Positions 50,728 to 60,426 are shown, numbered from the stretch's first letter. The stretch: 64,000 nucleotides of DNA from Burkholderiales bacterium (GCA_026399835.1 JAPLQE010000065.1:1-64000); one strand, 5' to 3'. The notes: generated from the sequence alone by a model not told the origin. Translations and numbers: made by a program.

Positions 50728-51717
50728 ATGGAGATCACCAAGCGTGGCCTGATCAAGGCCGTCGGTGCCGCAGCGCTCGCGGCAGCGCTGCCCGCCGCCC
50801 CGGCATTCGCGCAGGGCCAGCCGATCGTGCTGAAGATGGCTCACATCTACAACCCCGGCAACATCTGGTTCGAGACCGCCGAGGCCTACGCGAAGGCGGT
50901 CGAGGCCAAGTCCGGCGGCAAGGTGAAGATCGAGATCGCCGCGAGCGGCTCGACCGGCGACTGGCCGGCGACGATCGAGGGCCTGAAGATCGGCACGAAC
51001 CACATCGTGCTGCAGTCGATCGGCACGCTCGATCGCTACAACATCCTGCCCGGCCTCGAGGCCTACCCGTACCTGGTCCGCGACGTCGACCACTTCAAGA
51101 AGGTCTACTACGGGCCGGTCGGCGCCGAGTTCATGGAGGAGGTCGCCAAGAAGACCTCGTTCCGCATCGTCGGCGCGGGCTACCGCGGCGCACGCTGGCT
51201 GACCTCGAACAAGCCGGTGAAGTCGATCGCCGACATCAAGGGCCTGAAGCTGCGCGTGCCGCCGCTCAAGATGTACCGGATGACCTGGGAGCTGCTGGGC
51301 GCGAGCCCGGTGCCGATGGGCGTCGCCGAGCTCTTCACCTCGATGCAGCAGGGCGTGGTCGACGGCCAGGAGAATCCCCTCGAGATCGTCGACTCGATGA
51401 AGTACAACGAGGTGCAGAAGTTCGCGATCGACACGCGCCACGTGATCGGTGCGATGACCTGGATCTTCTCCGATGCGCGCTTCCGGCAGTTCCCCGCCGA
51501 CGTGCAGAAGCTGCTGAAGGACGAAGGTGAAGCGGCGATGCTGGCCGCGACCGACCGCATGGTCTCGACCGAGTCCGAGCTGCGCAAGAAGCTCGAGGCG
51601 CGCGGCATGCAGTTCAACGACATCGACCGCGATGCGCTGCGCGCACGGCTCGGGGACATCGGCAAGGAGTTCCCGGACCTGGCGCCCTGGGCGGCGAAGT
51701 TCTCCGCGGTGAAGTGA
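50728..51717 (+). CDS. TRAP transporter substrate-binding protein (DctP family), system 2
   Basis: A 329-residue periplasmic receptor with a Tat-like or Sec signal (KRGLIKAVGAAALAAALP, cleaved near AFAQ). The family pattern is IADIKGLKLRVPPLKMYRMT with the ligand arginine, and VVDGQENPLEIVDSMK. It is only distantly similar to the receptor of system 1. A clear site, AGAGAGGAG, precedes the ATG. dctQ follows 1 nt after its stop. Confidence 0.93.
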   Translation: MEITKRGLIKAVGAAALAAALPAAPAFAQGQPIVLKMAHIYNPGNIWFETAEAYAKAVEAKSGGKVKIEIAASGSTGDWPATIEGLKIGTNHIVLQSIGTLDRYNILPGLEAYPYLVRDVDHFKKVYYGPVGAEFMEEVAKKTSFRIVGAGYRGARWLTSNKPVKSIADIKGLKLRVPPLKMYRMTWELLGASPVPMGVAELFTSMQQGVVDGQENPLEIVDSMKYNEVQKFAIDTRHVIGAMTWIFSDARFRQFPADVQKLLKDEGEAAMLAATDRMVSTESELRKKLEARGMQFNDIDRDALRARLGDIGKEFPDLAPWAAKFSAVK

Positions 51718-51718
51718 C

Positions 51719-52273
51719 TTGAGCGCCTCGCAGGACGAGGCGGCGCGGGACGGGAGGGGCGCCGCGCGGCGTCCGCTCCCCGCGGCGATCGCCTGGGCGG
51801 TCCGGATCGAGCGCGTCCTGGACGTCGTGCTCGGCCTGATGCTGCTCGCGGTCGCGATGTCGCTCTTCTACCAGGTGTTCGGCCGCTACGTGATCGGCCG
51901 AGCCCCGGCCTGGACCGAGGAAGTCGCGCGGATGCTGGTGGCGTGGATGGCGATGCTCGGTACCGCCGCGTGCCTGCGCAGCGGCGGCCACATCGCGGTC
52001 GGTGCGCTGGTCGACGCGGTGTCGCCGAAGGTGCGCGCGGTGCTGCTCGCGCTGCGCGACGCGGCGATGATGGCGACCGCCGGCGTGCTCGGCTGGGCGG
52101 GCTTCCGGTTCGCCGAGATGAATGGCGTGCAGGAGTCGGCGGCGCTCGAGATCCCGATGTCGATCCCCTACTCGGCGATGTGCGTGGGCGCGGTGCTGAT
52201 GGCGGTCGTGCTCGCGCTCGCACGACTGGGCGGCGAGACGCCGCCGGTCGACTCGAGCCTGCACTCGGAGTGA
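51719..52273 (+). CDS. TRAP transporter small permease (DctQ family), system 2
   Basis: A 184-residue protein with four helices after a hydrophilic N terminus. DctQ features are YQVFGRYVIGRAPAWTEEVA and MLGTAACLRSGGHIAVGALV. The only upstream start is TTG at 51719, 1 nt after the dctP-like stop; a later start cannot be excluded. It works with the DctM protein at 52281. Confidence 0.87.
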   Translation: MSASQDEAARDGRGAARRPLPAAIAWAVRIERVLDVVLGLMLLAVAMSLFYQVFGRYVIGRAPAWTEEVARMLVAWMAMLGTAACLRSGGHIAVGALVDAVSPKVRAVLLALRDAAMMATAGVLGWAGFRFAEMNGVQESAALEIPMSIPYSAMCVGAVLMAVVLALARLGGETPPVDSSLHSE

Positions 52274-52280
52274 TCGTGCG

Positions 52281-53567
52281 ATGACCATGCTCGGCGTGCT
52301 CGGGCTCGCGCTCACGGTGCTGCTGCTGCTCGCGGTGCCGATCGCCTTTGCGCTGGTGCTGTCGGCAACGATCGCGGTGCTGTTCGTCGGCGGCATCGAC
52401 CTGATGATCGTGCCGCAGCAGGTCTACCAGGGGCTGGACAGCTTCCTGCTGCTGGCGATACCGATGTTCCTGCTCGCCGGCGAGCTGATGGCGCAGGGCG
52501 GCATGACCGACCGGCTGCTCGGCTTCTCGAATGCGCTGTTCGGGCGCTTTCGCGGCGGCCTGGCGATGAGCAACGTCGCGGCGGCGACGCTGATGGCCGG
52601 CATCTCCGGCTCGGCGATCGCCGACACCTCGGCGCTCGGCAAGGTCCTGATCCCCTCGATGATCAAGGCCGGATACGGGCGCGGCTTCTCGGCCGCGCTG
52701 ACCGCGGCGGCCAACGTGGTCGGACCGATCATCCCGCCGTCGATCACCTTCCTGATGATCAGCGTGCTGACCAACCTGTCACCGCTCAAGCTGTTCATGG
52801 CGGCGGTGATCCCGGGCCTGCTGTATTCCGGCGCGATGCTGCTGACAGCGGGCGTGATCAGCCGTCGGCGCAACTACCCGACCCACGAGCGCGTCGACGC
52901 GAGCGGCATGTGGGTCGCGTTCCGGCGTGCGGCCTGGGCGCTGGCGATGCCGGTGCTGCTGATCGTCGGCATCCGCACCGGCGTCTTCAACGTCACCGAG
53001 TCGTCGGCGGTCGCCGTCGTCTACGCGCTCTTCGTCGGTCTGTTCGTGCACCGCGAGCTCGATGCGCGCAAGCTCTGGCGCGCGGTGGTGGGCTCGGCGC
53101 GGGCGACCGCGGTGATCATGATCATCCTGGGCGGCGCGCAGATCGTCTCGTGGTTCCTCGCCTACGAGCAGGCGCCGCAGCGGATCGCCGACTGGATGCT
53201 CGGCTCGATCAGCGGGCCGATGATGTTCCTGCTGGTGGTCAACGTGCTGCTGCTGGTGGTCGGCACGTTCATGGAGAACGCGCCGGCGCTGGTGCTGCTG
53301 TGCCCGGTGCTCTATCCGGTGGCGGCCAAGTTCGGCATCGACCCCTACCACTTCTCGATGATCGTCGGCATCAACCTGCTGATCGGCCTGATCACGCCAC
53401 CGGTGGCCATCTGTCTGTCGATCGGCGCGCTGATCGCGAAGGCGCCGAGCGACGAGGTCAACCGCGAGGTGCTGCCCTTCCTGGGCGCGGCGGTGTTCGT
53501 GGTCTTCCTCGTGACCTACGTGCCGGCGATCTCGCTGTGGCTGCCGTCGGTGGTCGGCGGCCGATGA
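52281..53567 (+). CDS. TRAP transporter large permease (DctM family), system 2
   Basis: A 428-residue permease. Landmarks are AIPMFLLAGELMAQGGMTDR, GISGSAIADTSALGKVLIPS, ANVVGPIIPPSITFLMISV and LIGLITPPVAICLSIGALI. The typical double set of half-helix signatures is intact. It is 7 nt downstream of dctQ and 55 nt upstream of an SDR gene on the same strand, which suggests that the imported acid is oxidised by that enzyme. Confidence 0.94.
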   Translation: MTMLGVLGLALTVLLLLAVPIAFALVLSATIAVLFVGGIDLMIVPQQVYQGLDSFLLLAIPMFLLAGELMAQGGMTDRLLGFSNALFGRFRGGLAMSNVAAATLMAGISGSAIADTSALGKVLIPSMIKAGYGRGFSAALTAAANVVGPIIPPSITFLMISVLTNLSPLKLFMAAVIPGLLYSGAMLLTAGVISRRRNYPTHERVDASGMWVAFRRAAWALAMPVLLIVGIRTGVFNVTESSAVAVVYALFVGLFVHRELDARKLWRAVVGSARATAVIMIILGGAQIVSWFLAYEQAPQRIADWMLGSISGPMMFLLVVNVLLLVVGTFMENAPALVLLCPVLYPVAAKFGIDPYHFSMIVGINLLIGLITPPVAICLSIGALIAKAPSDEVNREVLPFLGAAVFVVFLVTYVPAISLWLPSVVGGR

Positions 53568-53622
53568 CGTCGCGATGGCGGGCCGAGGCCCGCCGTCGCC
53601 CAACCTTCCAGGGAGCACCTGC

Positions 53623-54414
53623 ATGACACGACGTTTCGACGGCCGAGTGGCCGTGGTGTTCGGGGCCGGCTCGGTCGGGCCGGGCTGGGGCAACGGCAAG
53701 GCGGCCGCGGTGCAGTACGCGCGCGACGGCGCCACGGTGGCCGCGATCGACATCAACCTCGATGCGGCGCAGGAGACCGTCGGCATCATCCGCGGCGAGG
53801 GCGGCATGGCCGAGGGCTGGGCCTGCGACGTGACGAAGCGCGCGCAGATCGTATCGGTCGTGACCGATATCCTGGCGAGGTTCGGGCGCATCGACGTGCT
53901 GCACAACAACGTCGGCCTGCCGGCGATGGGTACCACCGAGACCCTGAGCGAGGACGAGTGGGATCACGCGATGGACGTGAACCTGAAGAGCGTGTTCCTG
54001 ACCTGCCAGGCGGTGCTGCCGACCATGGTCAGGCAGGGCAAGGGCGCGATCGTCAACATCTCGTCGGTGGCGGCGGTCCGCTACACCGGCTATCCGTATC
54101 CGGCCTACTACGCGAGCAAGGCGGCGCTCAACCACCTGACCGCGTCGATCGCACTCGAGTACGCGAGGAAGGGCATCCGCGCCAACGCGATCATGCCGGG
54201 GATGATGCACACGCCGCACATCGGAAAGGCCATCGTCGGCCAGTACGCGTCCGAGGCCGAGATGGTCGAGAAGCGCAACGCGCTGTGCCCGACCGGCCGC
54301 ATGGGCACCGGCTGGGACATCGCGAAGTGCGCGGCCTTCCTCGCGTCGGACGAGGCCGAGTACATCACCGGTCAGGTGATCGCGGTCGACGGCGGGCTGA
54401 CCGTGCGCTGCTGA
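53623..54414 (+). CDS. Short-chain dehydrogenase/reductase (SDR)
   Basis: A 263-residue classical SDR. The coenzyme loop is VVFGAGSVGPGWGNGKA, a slightly expanded glycine motif. Next are HNNVG (NNAG variant), the catalytic Ser in VNISSVAAV, and the Tyr-Lys pair in YYASKAALNHL. It ends with the usual GQVIAVDGGLTVRC. The ATG follows AGGGAG. Placed directly behind TRAP system 2, it probably oxidises a hydroxy-acid or alcohol taken up by it (inference). Confidence 0.9.
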   Translation: MTRRFDGRVAVVFGAGSVGPGWGNGKAAAVQYARDGATVAAIDINLDAAQETVGIIRGEGGMAEGWACDVTKRAQIVSVVTDILARFGRIDVLHNNVGLPAMGTTETLSEDEWDHAMDVNLKSVFLTCQAVLPTMVRQGKGAIVNISSVAAVRYTGYPYPAYYASKAALNHLTASIALEYARKGIRANAIMPGMMHTPHIGKAIVGQYASEAEMVEKRNALCPTGRMGTGWDIAKCAAFLASDEAEYITGQVIAVDGGLTVRC

Positions 54415-54433
54415 GGCGGCGCGGCGCCGCACC

Positions 54434-54463
54434 GTGACAGCGGCACGGCGATTCGGGTACAAA
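54434..54463 (+). promoter_or_regulatory. Possible promoter of the GMC oxidoreductase gene
   Basis: -35 GTGACA (54434-54439), an 18-nt spacer, and -10 TACAAA (54458-54463). The ATG at 54469 is only 5 nt after the -10, so a transcript from here would be leaderless. No ribosome-binding site is visible. Confidence 0.4.
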
Positions 54464-54468
54464 GCGGC

Positions 54469-56124
54469 ATGGACACCCACGACGCATACGCGCCCCTGTT
54501 CGACTACGTCGTCGTCGGCGCCGGCTCGGCCGGCTGCGTGCTGGCCGCCCGCCTGAGCGAGGACCCCTCGGTCACGGTGGCCCTGCTCGAGGCCGGCCCG
54601 CCCGACGCCAGCGTGCTGCTGCACTGCCCGGCGGGCCTGGCGCTGCTCGCCAAGACCGGCCAGGCCAACTGGGCCTACGACACCGTCCCCCAGGCCGGCC
54701 TCGGCGGTCGGCGCGGCTACCAGCCGCGCGGCAAGGTGCTCGGCGGCTCGAGCTCGGTCAACGCGATGATCTACGCGCGCGGCGTGCCGTCCGACTATGC
54801 GCACTGGGCCGCGCAGGGCAACCCCGGCTGGGGCTGGGACGATCTGCTGCCGCTGTTCCGCCGCGCCGAGCACAACGAGCGCGGTGCGGACGGGCTGCAC
54901 GGGACGGGCGGGCCGCTGAACGTGGCCGACCTTCGCTCGCCGAACCCGTTCGCGCGCGCCTTCATCGAGGCCGGCGTGCAGGCGGACCTGCCCGAGAACC
55001 CGGACTTCAACGGCCCGAGCCAGGAGGGCGTGGGCTGGTACCAGGTCACCCACCGCAACGGAGAGCGCTGCAGCGCGGCCAAGGGCTACCTGGCGCCGGC
55101 CCTCGGCCGCCCGAACCTGAAGGTGATCACCGGTGCGCACGCGACGCGGCTGCTGCTCGAGTCGCGCCGGGCGACCGGCGTCGAGTACCGGTGCCCCGAC
55201 GGTTCGACCGCCCGCGCGCTCGCGCGGCGCGAGGTGCTGCTGGCGTCGGGCGCCTTCGGCTCGCCGCAACTGCTGATGCTGTCGGGCGTGGGGCCAGGTG
55301 CCCACCTGCGGGAGCTCGGCATCCCGCTCGTCCACGACCTGCCGGGCGTGGGCGAGGCGCTGCACGACCATCCCGACGTCGTCCAGGTGGTGGACCTGCC
55401 GGGTGCGACCGAGCTGTTCGGCCTGTCCTTCGCCGGCGTGCCTCGGCTGCTGCGCGGCGTGGGCGAGTGGCGCCGCACGCGCACCGGCCCGCTCACCACC
55501 AACTTCGCCGAGGCCGGGGCGTTCCTGCGCACGCGGCCCGAGTCCGCCGAGCCCGACGTGCAGCTGCACTTCGTGATCGGCAAGCTGGTCGACCACGGCC
55601 GCAAGACGGTGTTCGGCCACGGCTACTCGTGCCACGTCTGCCTGCTGCGGCCGGCGAGCCGCGGCCGGGTGCGGCTGGCGAGCGCCGACCCGCTGGCGGC
55701 GCCGGCGATCGATCCGGCCTTCCTCGCCGAGCGCGAGGACGTCGACGCGATGGTGCGCGGGTTCAAGGCGATGCGGCACGTGCTGGCGCAGCCCGCGCTT
55801 GCGCGCTTCGGCGGCCGCGAGACGGCCGCGTCGGCCGCGGTGCAGACCGACGCGCAGATCGAGACCTTCCTGCGCGAGCGGGTCGACACGATCTACCACC
55901 CGGTGGGCAGCTGCCGGATGGGGCCGGGCGCGAACGACGTCGTCGATGCCTCGCTGCGCGTCAAAGGCATCGATGCGTTGCGCGTGGTCGACGCATCGAT
56001 CATGCCGCGCATCGTCGGCGGCAACACCAACGCGCCGACCATCGTGATCGCGGAGAAGGCGGTCGAGATGATCCGCGCGGAGGCACGGGCCGGGCGCCCG
56101 TCGGCCGCGGCGTCCCTGCAGTGA
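54469..56124 (+). CDS. GMC-family FAD-dependent oxidoreductase (choline dehydrogenase-like)
   Basis: A 551-residue flavoprotein. The FAD-binding loop is YVVVGAGSAGCVLAARLS near residue 13, the GMC signature GYQPRGKVLGGSSSVNAMIY, and the C-terminal region has the catalytic His in TIYHPVGSCRMG, with a second conserved site near NTNAPTIVIAEKA. Family members oxidise choline, alcohols or polyethylene glycol. No betaine gene is near, so choline is not implied. It lies 54 nt after the SDR gene. Confidence 0.92.
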   Translation: MDTHDAYAPLFDYVVVGAGSAGCVLAARLSEDPSVTVALLEAGPPDASVLLHCPAGLALLAKTGQANWAYDTVPQAGLGGRRGYQPRGKVLGGSSSVNAMIYARGVPSDYAHWAAQGNPGWGWDDLLPLFRRAEHNERGADGLHGTGGPLNVADLRSPNPFARAFIEAGVQADLPENPDFNGPSQEGVGWYQVTHRNGERCSAAKGYLAPALGRPNLKVITGAHATRLLLESRRATGVEYRCPDGSTARALARREVLLASGAFGSPQLLMLSGVGPGAHLRELGIPLVHDLPGVGEALHDHPDVVQVVDLPGATELFGLSFAGVPRLLRGVGEWRRTRTGPLTTNFAEAGAFLRTRPESAEPDVQLHFVIGKLVDHGRKTVFGHGYSCHVCLLRPASRGRVRLASADPLAAPAIDPAFLAEREDVDAMVRGFKAMRHVLAQPALARFGGRETAASAAVQTDAQIETFLRERVDTIYHPVGSCRMGPGANDVVDASLRVKGIDALRVVDASIMPRIVGGNTNAPTIVIAEKAVEMIRAEARAGRPSAAASLQ

Positions 56125-56222
56125 GGCCGCGGCCTCGGGTGTCCGCCGCCTAGCGCTGCTGCTGCCGGTACAGGTAGTCGACGAGCAGCGCGATCTTCAG
56201 CCTGGCGGCCGCCTCGGGCCGT

Positions 56223-57131
56223 TCAGGCCGGCCGGCGCTTCGCGTCGATCGCACGCTGGCGGGCGAGCACCGCCCGCGCGCGGTCGACGATCGGGAGGTC
56301 GACCATCCGCCCCTTCCACGCGAAGGCCGCGCGCCCCGCGCCGATCTCGCGCTCGAAGGCCTCGAGCATCTCGCGCGCGGCGATCACCTCCGCCGGATCG
56401 GGCGAGAAGCCCTCGTTGCAGATCGCGACCTGCGACGGATGGATGCAGAAGGCGCCGAGGAAGCCGAGCCGACGCGCGCGCACGATCCGCGCGCGATAGG
56501 CGTCGACGTCGCGGTAGTCGGCCACCGAGCCGACGAAGCCGATCGGCAGCACCCCGGCACGGCGCGCGGCGCGCACGTTGTCGACGTTCGGCACGTACAT
56601 CGCGTCGTCGTCGACGGTGGATCCCAGCGACACCGACAGGTCCTCGCCGCCGATGATCTGGCCGACCACGCGCGAGTGCGCGGCGGCGATGGCGTCGAGG
56701 TGCGCGAGGCCCTCGGCGTCCTCGACCATCGTGATCACGCGGGTGTGGCCGATGGGCAGTCCGCGCTCGCGCTCGAGCTCGGCGAGCACCTCGGCGAGCT
56801 GGCGCACGAAGGATGCGTCGGGCACCTTCGGCATGGCGATCGCGCTCACCGAGGCGCGCACCGTCGCCTCGAGGTCGCGCACCAGCATGCGCCAGGGCCG
56901 GTTCACGCGGACGGTGACCTCGCGGCCCGCGGCAGCGAACCGGTCGGCGATCGCGGCGACGCGCGCCCGCGCCTCGTCCTTCTGCGCCGGGCCGACGCTG
57001 TCCTCGAGGTCGATCTGCAGCGCGTCGGCGTCGCCCTTGAGCGCGCTCTCGACGAACCGGTCGCTGACCGCGGGGACGAAGAGGATCGAGCGCCAGACGG
57101 GCAGCTCGCGGGCATCGGTGCTGACGTGCAC
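56223..57131 (-). CDS. HpcH/HpaI aldolase - CitE-like CoA ester lyase
   Basis: A 302-residue TIM-barrel lyase. It shows SILFVPAVSDRFVESALKG, the acidic patch LQIDLEDSVGP (metal site), VRVNRPW, and IIGGEDLSVSLGS. Related enzymes cleave malyl-CoA, citramalyl-CoA or HMG-CoA. The adjacent CaiB transferase, 18 nt upstream, could make the CoA ester that this lyase splits (inference). A short extra frame ending in a stop at 56150-56152 (reading ...ALLVDYLYRQQQR) lies beyond its stop and is unexplained. Confidence 0.9.
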   Translation of the reverse strand: MHVSTDARELPVWRSILFVPAVSDRFVESALKGDADALQIDLEDSVGPAQKDEARARVAAIADRFAAAGREVTVRVNRPWRMLVRDLEATVRASVSAIAMPKVPDASFVRQLAEVLAELERERGLPIGHTRVITMVEDAEGLAHLDAIAAAHSRVVGQIIGGEDLSVSLGSTVDDDAMYVPNVDNVRAARRAGVLPIGFVGSVADYRDVDAYRARIVRARRLGFLGAFCIHPSQVAICNEGFSPDPAEVIAAREMLEAFEREIGAGRAAFAWKGRMVDLPIVDRARAVLARQRAIDAKRRPA

Positions 57132-57149
57132 GGTCGGGTCCTCGGGAGG

Positions 57150-58316
57150 TCAGGGCAGGCGGGCGAGCTCGGCGAGGATCTCGTCGGTGTGCTCGCCGAG
57201 CGCGGGCGCGGGGCGGCGGAAGCCCCCCGGCGTGACGCCCAGGCGCGGCACGACGTTGTGCATCGGGATCGAGCCGAGCTCGGCGTCCTCGACGTCGACG
57301 ATCGCCTCGCGGCCGCGGGTGTAGGGATGCTCGAGCAGCTCGCCCATGTCGCAGACCGGGCCGACGGTGACGCCCGCCGCCTCGAACAGCGCGAGGTTCT
57401 CGGCGGTGGTCCGTTCGACGATGAAGCCGCCGATGATCGCGTCGAGCGCGTCGCGGTTCGCGACCCGCGCGGTGTTGTCGTGGAAGCGCGGGTCGGTCTT
57501 GAGCTCGGGGCGCCCGATGGTGTCGAGGATGCGCATGGCCATCGACTGCATCGAGCCCGACAGCGCGACGAAGCCGCCGTCCCGGCACGGATAGACGTTG
57601 CGCGGCGCGGCGTGCGTCGACTGGTTGCCGGCGCGCATCGTCGCCTCGCCGGTCAGCCGCGTCTTGGCCGCCTCGGAGGCGATGGTCGAGAAGATCGGCT
57701 CGAACAGCGACAGGTCGATCACCTGGCCGCGGCACTCGCGTTCGGCCGCGCGCAGCGCGGTCATCGTCGCGAACGCGCCCTGGATGCCCGCGATCATGTC
57801 GGCGAGCGCCAGCGGCGGCAGCGCGGGCGGGCGGTCGGGAAAGCCGTTGAGGTGCGCGAAGCCGCTCATCGCCTCGACCAGCGTGCCGAAGCCCGGCTTG
57901 TGCGCGTACGGCCCGGTCTGGCCCCAGCCGGAGATCCGCACGATCACCAGCGCCGGGTTCGCGGCCAGCAGCTCGGCGGGTGCCAGGCCCATCTTCTCGA
58001 GCCCGCCGGGCACGAAGTTCTCGACCATCACCTGTGCGTGCGCGAGCAGCTTGCGCAGGCTGGCGAGGCCCGCGTCGCTGCGCAGGTCGAGCGTCATCGA
58101 GCGCTTGTTGCGGCCGTAGACCTTCCAGTAGATCGGCTGGCCGGCCTCGCGCCAGCGGCGCAGATCGTCGCCCTCGCCGGGGCGCTCGACCTTGATGACG
58201 TCGGCGCCGAAGTCGGCGAGCTGCAGCGTCAGCATGTTGCCGGCGACGAGGCGGGACAGGTCGACGACGCGGATGCCCTCGAGGGGGCCGCGGGCGGTGG
58301 GGTCGAAGCGGATCAT
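57150..58316 (-). CDS. CaiB/BaiF (class III) CoA-transferase
   Basis: A 388-residue class III transferase. It has LEGIRVVDLSRLVAGNMLTL, VMVENFVPGGLEKMGL, and the catalytic Asp in LPPLALADMIAGIQGAFATM (near residue 150). It is distinct from the CaiB at 31245. The lyase gene follows 18 nt downstream, so the two are one operon. Together they resemble CoA-transferase/lyase pairs for citramalate or related hydroxy-acids, but without a hydratase. Confidence 0.91.
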   Translation of the reverse strand: MIRFDPTARGPLEGIRVVDLSRLVAGNMLTLQLADFGADVIKVERPGEGDDLRRWREAGQPIYWKVYGRNKRSMTLDLRSDAGLASLRKLLAHAQVMVENFVPGGLEKMGLAPAELLAANPALVIVRISGWGQTGPYAHKPGFGTLVEAMSGFAHLNGFPDRPPALPPLALADMIAGIQGAFATMTALRAAERECRGQVIDLSLFEPIFSTIASEAAKTRLTGEATMRAGNQSTHAAPRNVYPCRDGGFVALSGSMQSMAMRILDTIGRPELKTDPRFHDNTARVANRDALDAIIGGFIVERTTAENLALFEAAGVTVGPVCDMGELLEHPYTRGREAIVDVEDAELGSIPMHNVVPRLGVTPGGFRRPAPALGEHTDEILAELARLP

Positions 58317-58393
58317 GGCCGGCCGATGATACGCGGCGCCCCGACGGGGACGCCGGACGGACGTTCCGAACCGCGGCCCGCGACGGGCGCCGC

Positions 58394-59656
58394 TCAGGTC
58401 GCGCCGAGCCGCCTTCTCACCGCCTCGTGATGGTCGCCGCGGCCGGCGCGCCCGACCAGCACCAGCGTCGGCGTGCGCGACAGCAGGTCGCGTGCGGCCG
58501 CGACCAGCGCATCGGCACCGATCGACATCGTGGTCGCGATGCGCTCGTCGGGCGACAGCACGCGGCCGTGCACGAGCAGGTCGCGGGCGACGGTCTCGGC
58601 GAGCTCCATCGGCCGCTCGAGGCTGCGGGCGAGGTGGGTCGCCTGCTGGTTGTGGGTGCGCTCGAGGTCCTCGGGTGCGATGCCGCGGGTGAGGGCGGTC
58701 AGCTCGTCGCAGACCACGTCGAGGAACACCCGCAGGTTGCGCGGCGCGACGCCGGCGGTGACCTGCAGCGTTCCGCAGTCGTCATGGCCCTCGGTCCAGG
58801 CGTCGATCTGGTAGGCCAGGCCGCGCTGCTCGCGCACCGACTGGAAGAGCGGCGAGGACATGCCGCCGCCGAGCAGCTCGCCGAGCAGCTCGTAGACCGG
58901 GTAGCCCGGATCGGTGCGCGCCGGCACCGGCCAGCCGAGCGCGACCGAGGTCTGCTCGTAGTCGTCGTCGACGTGGCGGTAGCCGCCCACGTAGCGGGCG
59001 ATCTCGCGCTCGGCGGGCGTGCCCGCGGGCAGGTCGCCGAAGTGCCGCTCGACCTCGTCGGCGAAGCGCGCGTGGTCGACGTCGCCGGCGGCCGCGACCA
59101 CCATGTTGGCGGCACGGTAGTGCGTGCCGAGGTAGCCGAGGAAGTCGTCGCGGGTGACGCGCTTGACGAAGCGCGCGCTGCCGAGGATGGGGCGCCCGAA
59201 GGACTGCTTCGGCCAGGCTTTGAGGTCGAACTCGTCCTGGGCGATGGACTCGGGATCGTCGGCCGCGTCGCCGAGCTCCTGCAGGATCACCTGGCGCTCG
59301 CGCTCGATCTCCTCGGCCGGGAAGGTCGAGCGGCGGATCACGTCGGCCAGCACGTCGAGGGCCACCGGCATGTGCTCGGCGAGCAGCACCGTGTGGTAGG
59401 CGGTGTGGTCCTTGGCGGTGTAGGCGTTCATCGACGCGCCGACCCGTTCGATCTCGAGCGAGATGCGGCGCGCGTCGCGGGTCTCGGTGCCCTTGAACGC
59501 CATGTGCTCGAGGAAGTGCGAGATGCCGTTGAGCGGCGACGGCTCGTCGCGCGAGCCGACCCGCACGAAGGCGCCGACCGCCGCGGTGCGAAAGCCCGGC
59601 AGGCGCACCGACGCGATGGTCAGGCCGTTGGGCAGGACCCGGGTGCGCACATCCAT
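58394..59656 (-). CDS. M16-family zinc protease (insulinase/PqqF-like)
   Basis: A 420-residue single-subunit M16B peptidase. The inverted zinc motif is HFLEHMAFKGT (H-x-x-E-H, about residues 46-50), with the third ligand Glu about 75 residues later in ERQVILQELGDAADDPE. The C-terminal half has YQIDAWTEGHDDCGTLQV, matching the inactive lobe. The ATG at 59656 fits the family start MDVRTRVLPNGL. Bacterial members of this type lie in various operons with no defined substrate. No signal peptide is visible. Confidence 0.92.
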   Translation of the reverse strand: MDVRTRVLPNGLTIASVRLPGFRTAAVGAFVRVGSRDEPSPLNGISHFLEHMAFKGTETRDARRISLEIERVGASMNAYTAKDHTAYHTVLLAEHMPVALDVLADVIRRSTFPAEEIERERQVILQELGDAADDPESIAQDEFDLKAWPKQSFGRPILGSARFVKRVTRDDFLGYLGTHYRAANMVVAAAGDVDHARFADEVERHFGDLPAGTPAEREIARYVGGYRHVDDDYEQTSVALGWPVPARTDPGYPVYELLGELLGGGMSSPLFQSVREQRGLAYQIDAWTEGHDDCGTLQVTAGVAPRNLRVFLDVVCDELTALTRGIAPEDLERTHNQQATHLARSLERPMELAETVARDLLVHGRVLSPDERIATTMSIGADALVAAARDLLSRTPTLVLVGRAGRGDHHEAVRRRLGAT

Positions 59657-59706
59657 CGGGGCGGATCCGGGACCGGTGGCGGGGCGGGTCTGGGCGCGGC
59701 CCGTCG

Positions 59707-60426
59707 TCACGAGCGGCCCCGCTTCCAGGCCTCGTAGCGCGCGCGCTGCTCGGCGTTCGGCGGATACAGGCCGGGCAGCGAGGCGCCGGCGTCGATCTCG
59801 CCCATGATCCAGGCCTCGAGCCGCTCCTGCTCGGGCGCGGCCTCGGCGATCGCCGCGGCGATCGCGGCCGGCACCAGGACCGCGCCGTCGCCGTCGGCGA
59901 CGATCCAGTCGTCGGGGAAGACGGCCACGCCGCCGCAGCCGATCGGCTGCTGCCAGGCGACGAAGGTCAGGCCGGCGACCGAGGGCGGTGCGGCCGCGCC
60001 GCGGCACCAGACCGGCAGGCCGGTGCCGAGCACGCCCTCGGCGTCGCGGACGACGCCGTCGGTGACCAGCGCCGCCACCTGCCGCTTCGCCATCCGCGCG
60101 CACAGGATGTCGCCGAAGATGCCGGCGTCGGTCACGCCCATGGCGTCGACGACGGCCACGCAGCCGGCGGGCATCGCCTCGATCGCGGCGCGGGTGGAGA
60201 TCGGCGACGACCAGGACTCGGGCGTGGCGAGGTCCTCGCGTGCGGGCACGAAGCGCAGCGTGAAGGCCCGCCCCACGATCCTCGGACCCACGAAGCGCGA
60301 CTCGCCGGCGCGCAGGGGGGCGGCGCCGCGCAGCCAGGTGTTGCGCAGGCCGTGCTTGAGCAGCAGCGTGGTGAGGGTGGCGGTGGTGACGCCGCGCAGG
60401 GCGTCGGCGATGGCGGCGTCTGACAT
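59707..60426 (-). CDS. RraA-family protein (HMG/CHA aldolase-like)
   Basis: A 239-residue RraA-fold protein. The active-site pattern is GIFGDILCARMAKRQVAALV and TDGVVRDAEG (Arg/Asp pair of the aldolases), and PDDWIVADGDGAVLVP. Family members are either 4-hydroxy-4-methyl-2-oxoglutarate aldolases or ribonuclease E inhibitors; the retained DGVVRD motif favours an aldolase or decarboxylase. It starts 50 nt before the M16 gene on the same strand. Confidence 0.86.
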   Translation of the reverse strand: MSDAAIADALRGVTTATLTTLLLKHGLRNTWLRGAAPLRAGESRFVGPRIVGRAFTLRFVPAREDLATPESWSSPISTRAAIEAMPAGCVAVVDAMGVTDAGIFGDILCARMAKRQVAALVTDGVVRDAEGVLGTGLPVWCRGAAAPPSVAGLTFVAWQQPIGCGGVAVFPDDWIVADGDGAVLVPAAIAAAIAEAAPEQERLEAWIMGEIDAGASLPGLYPPNAEQRARYEAWKRGRS

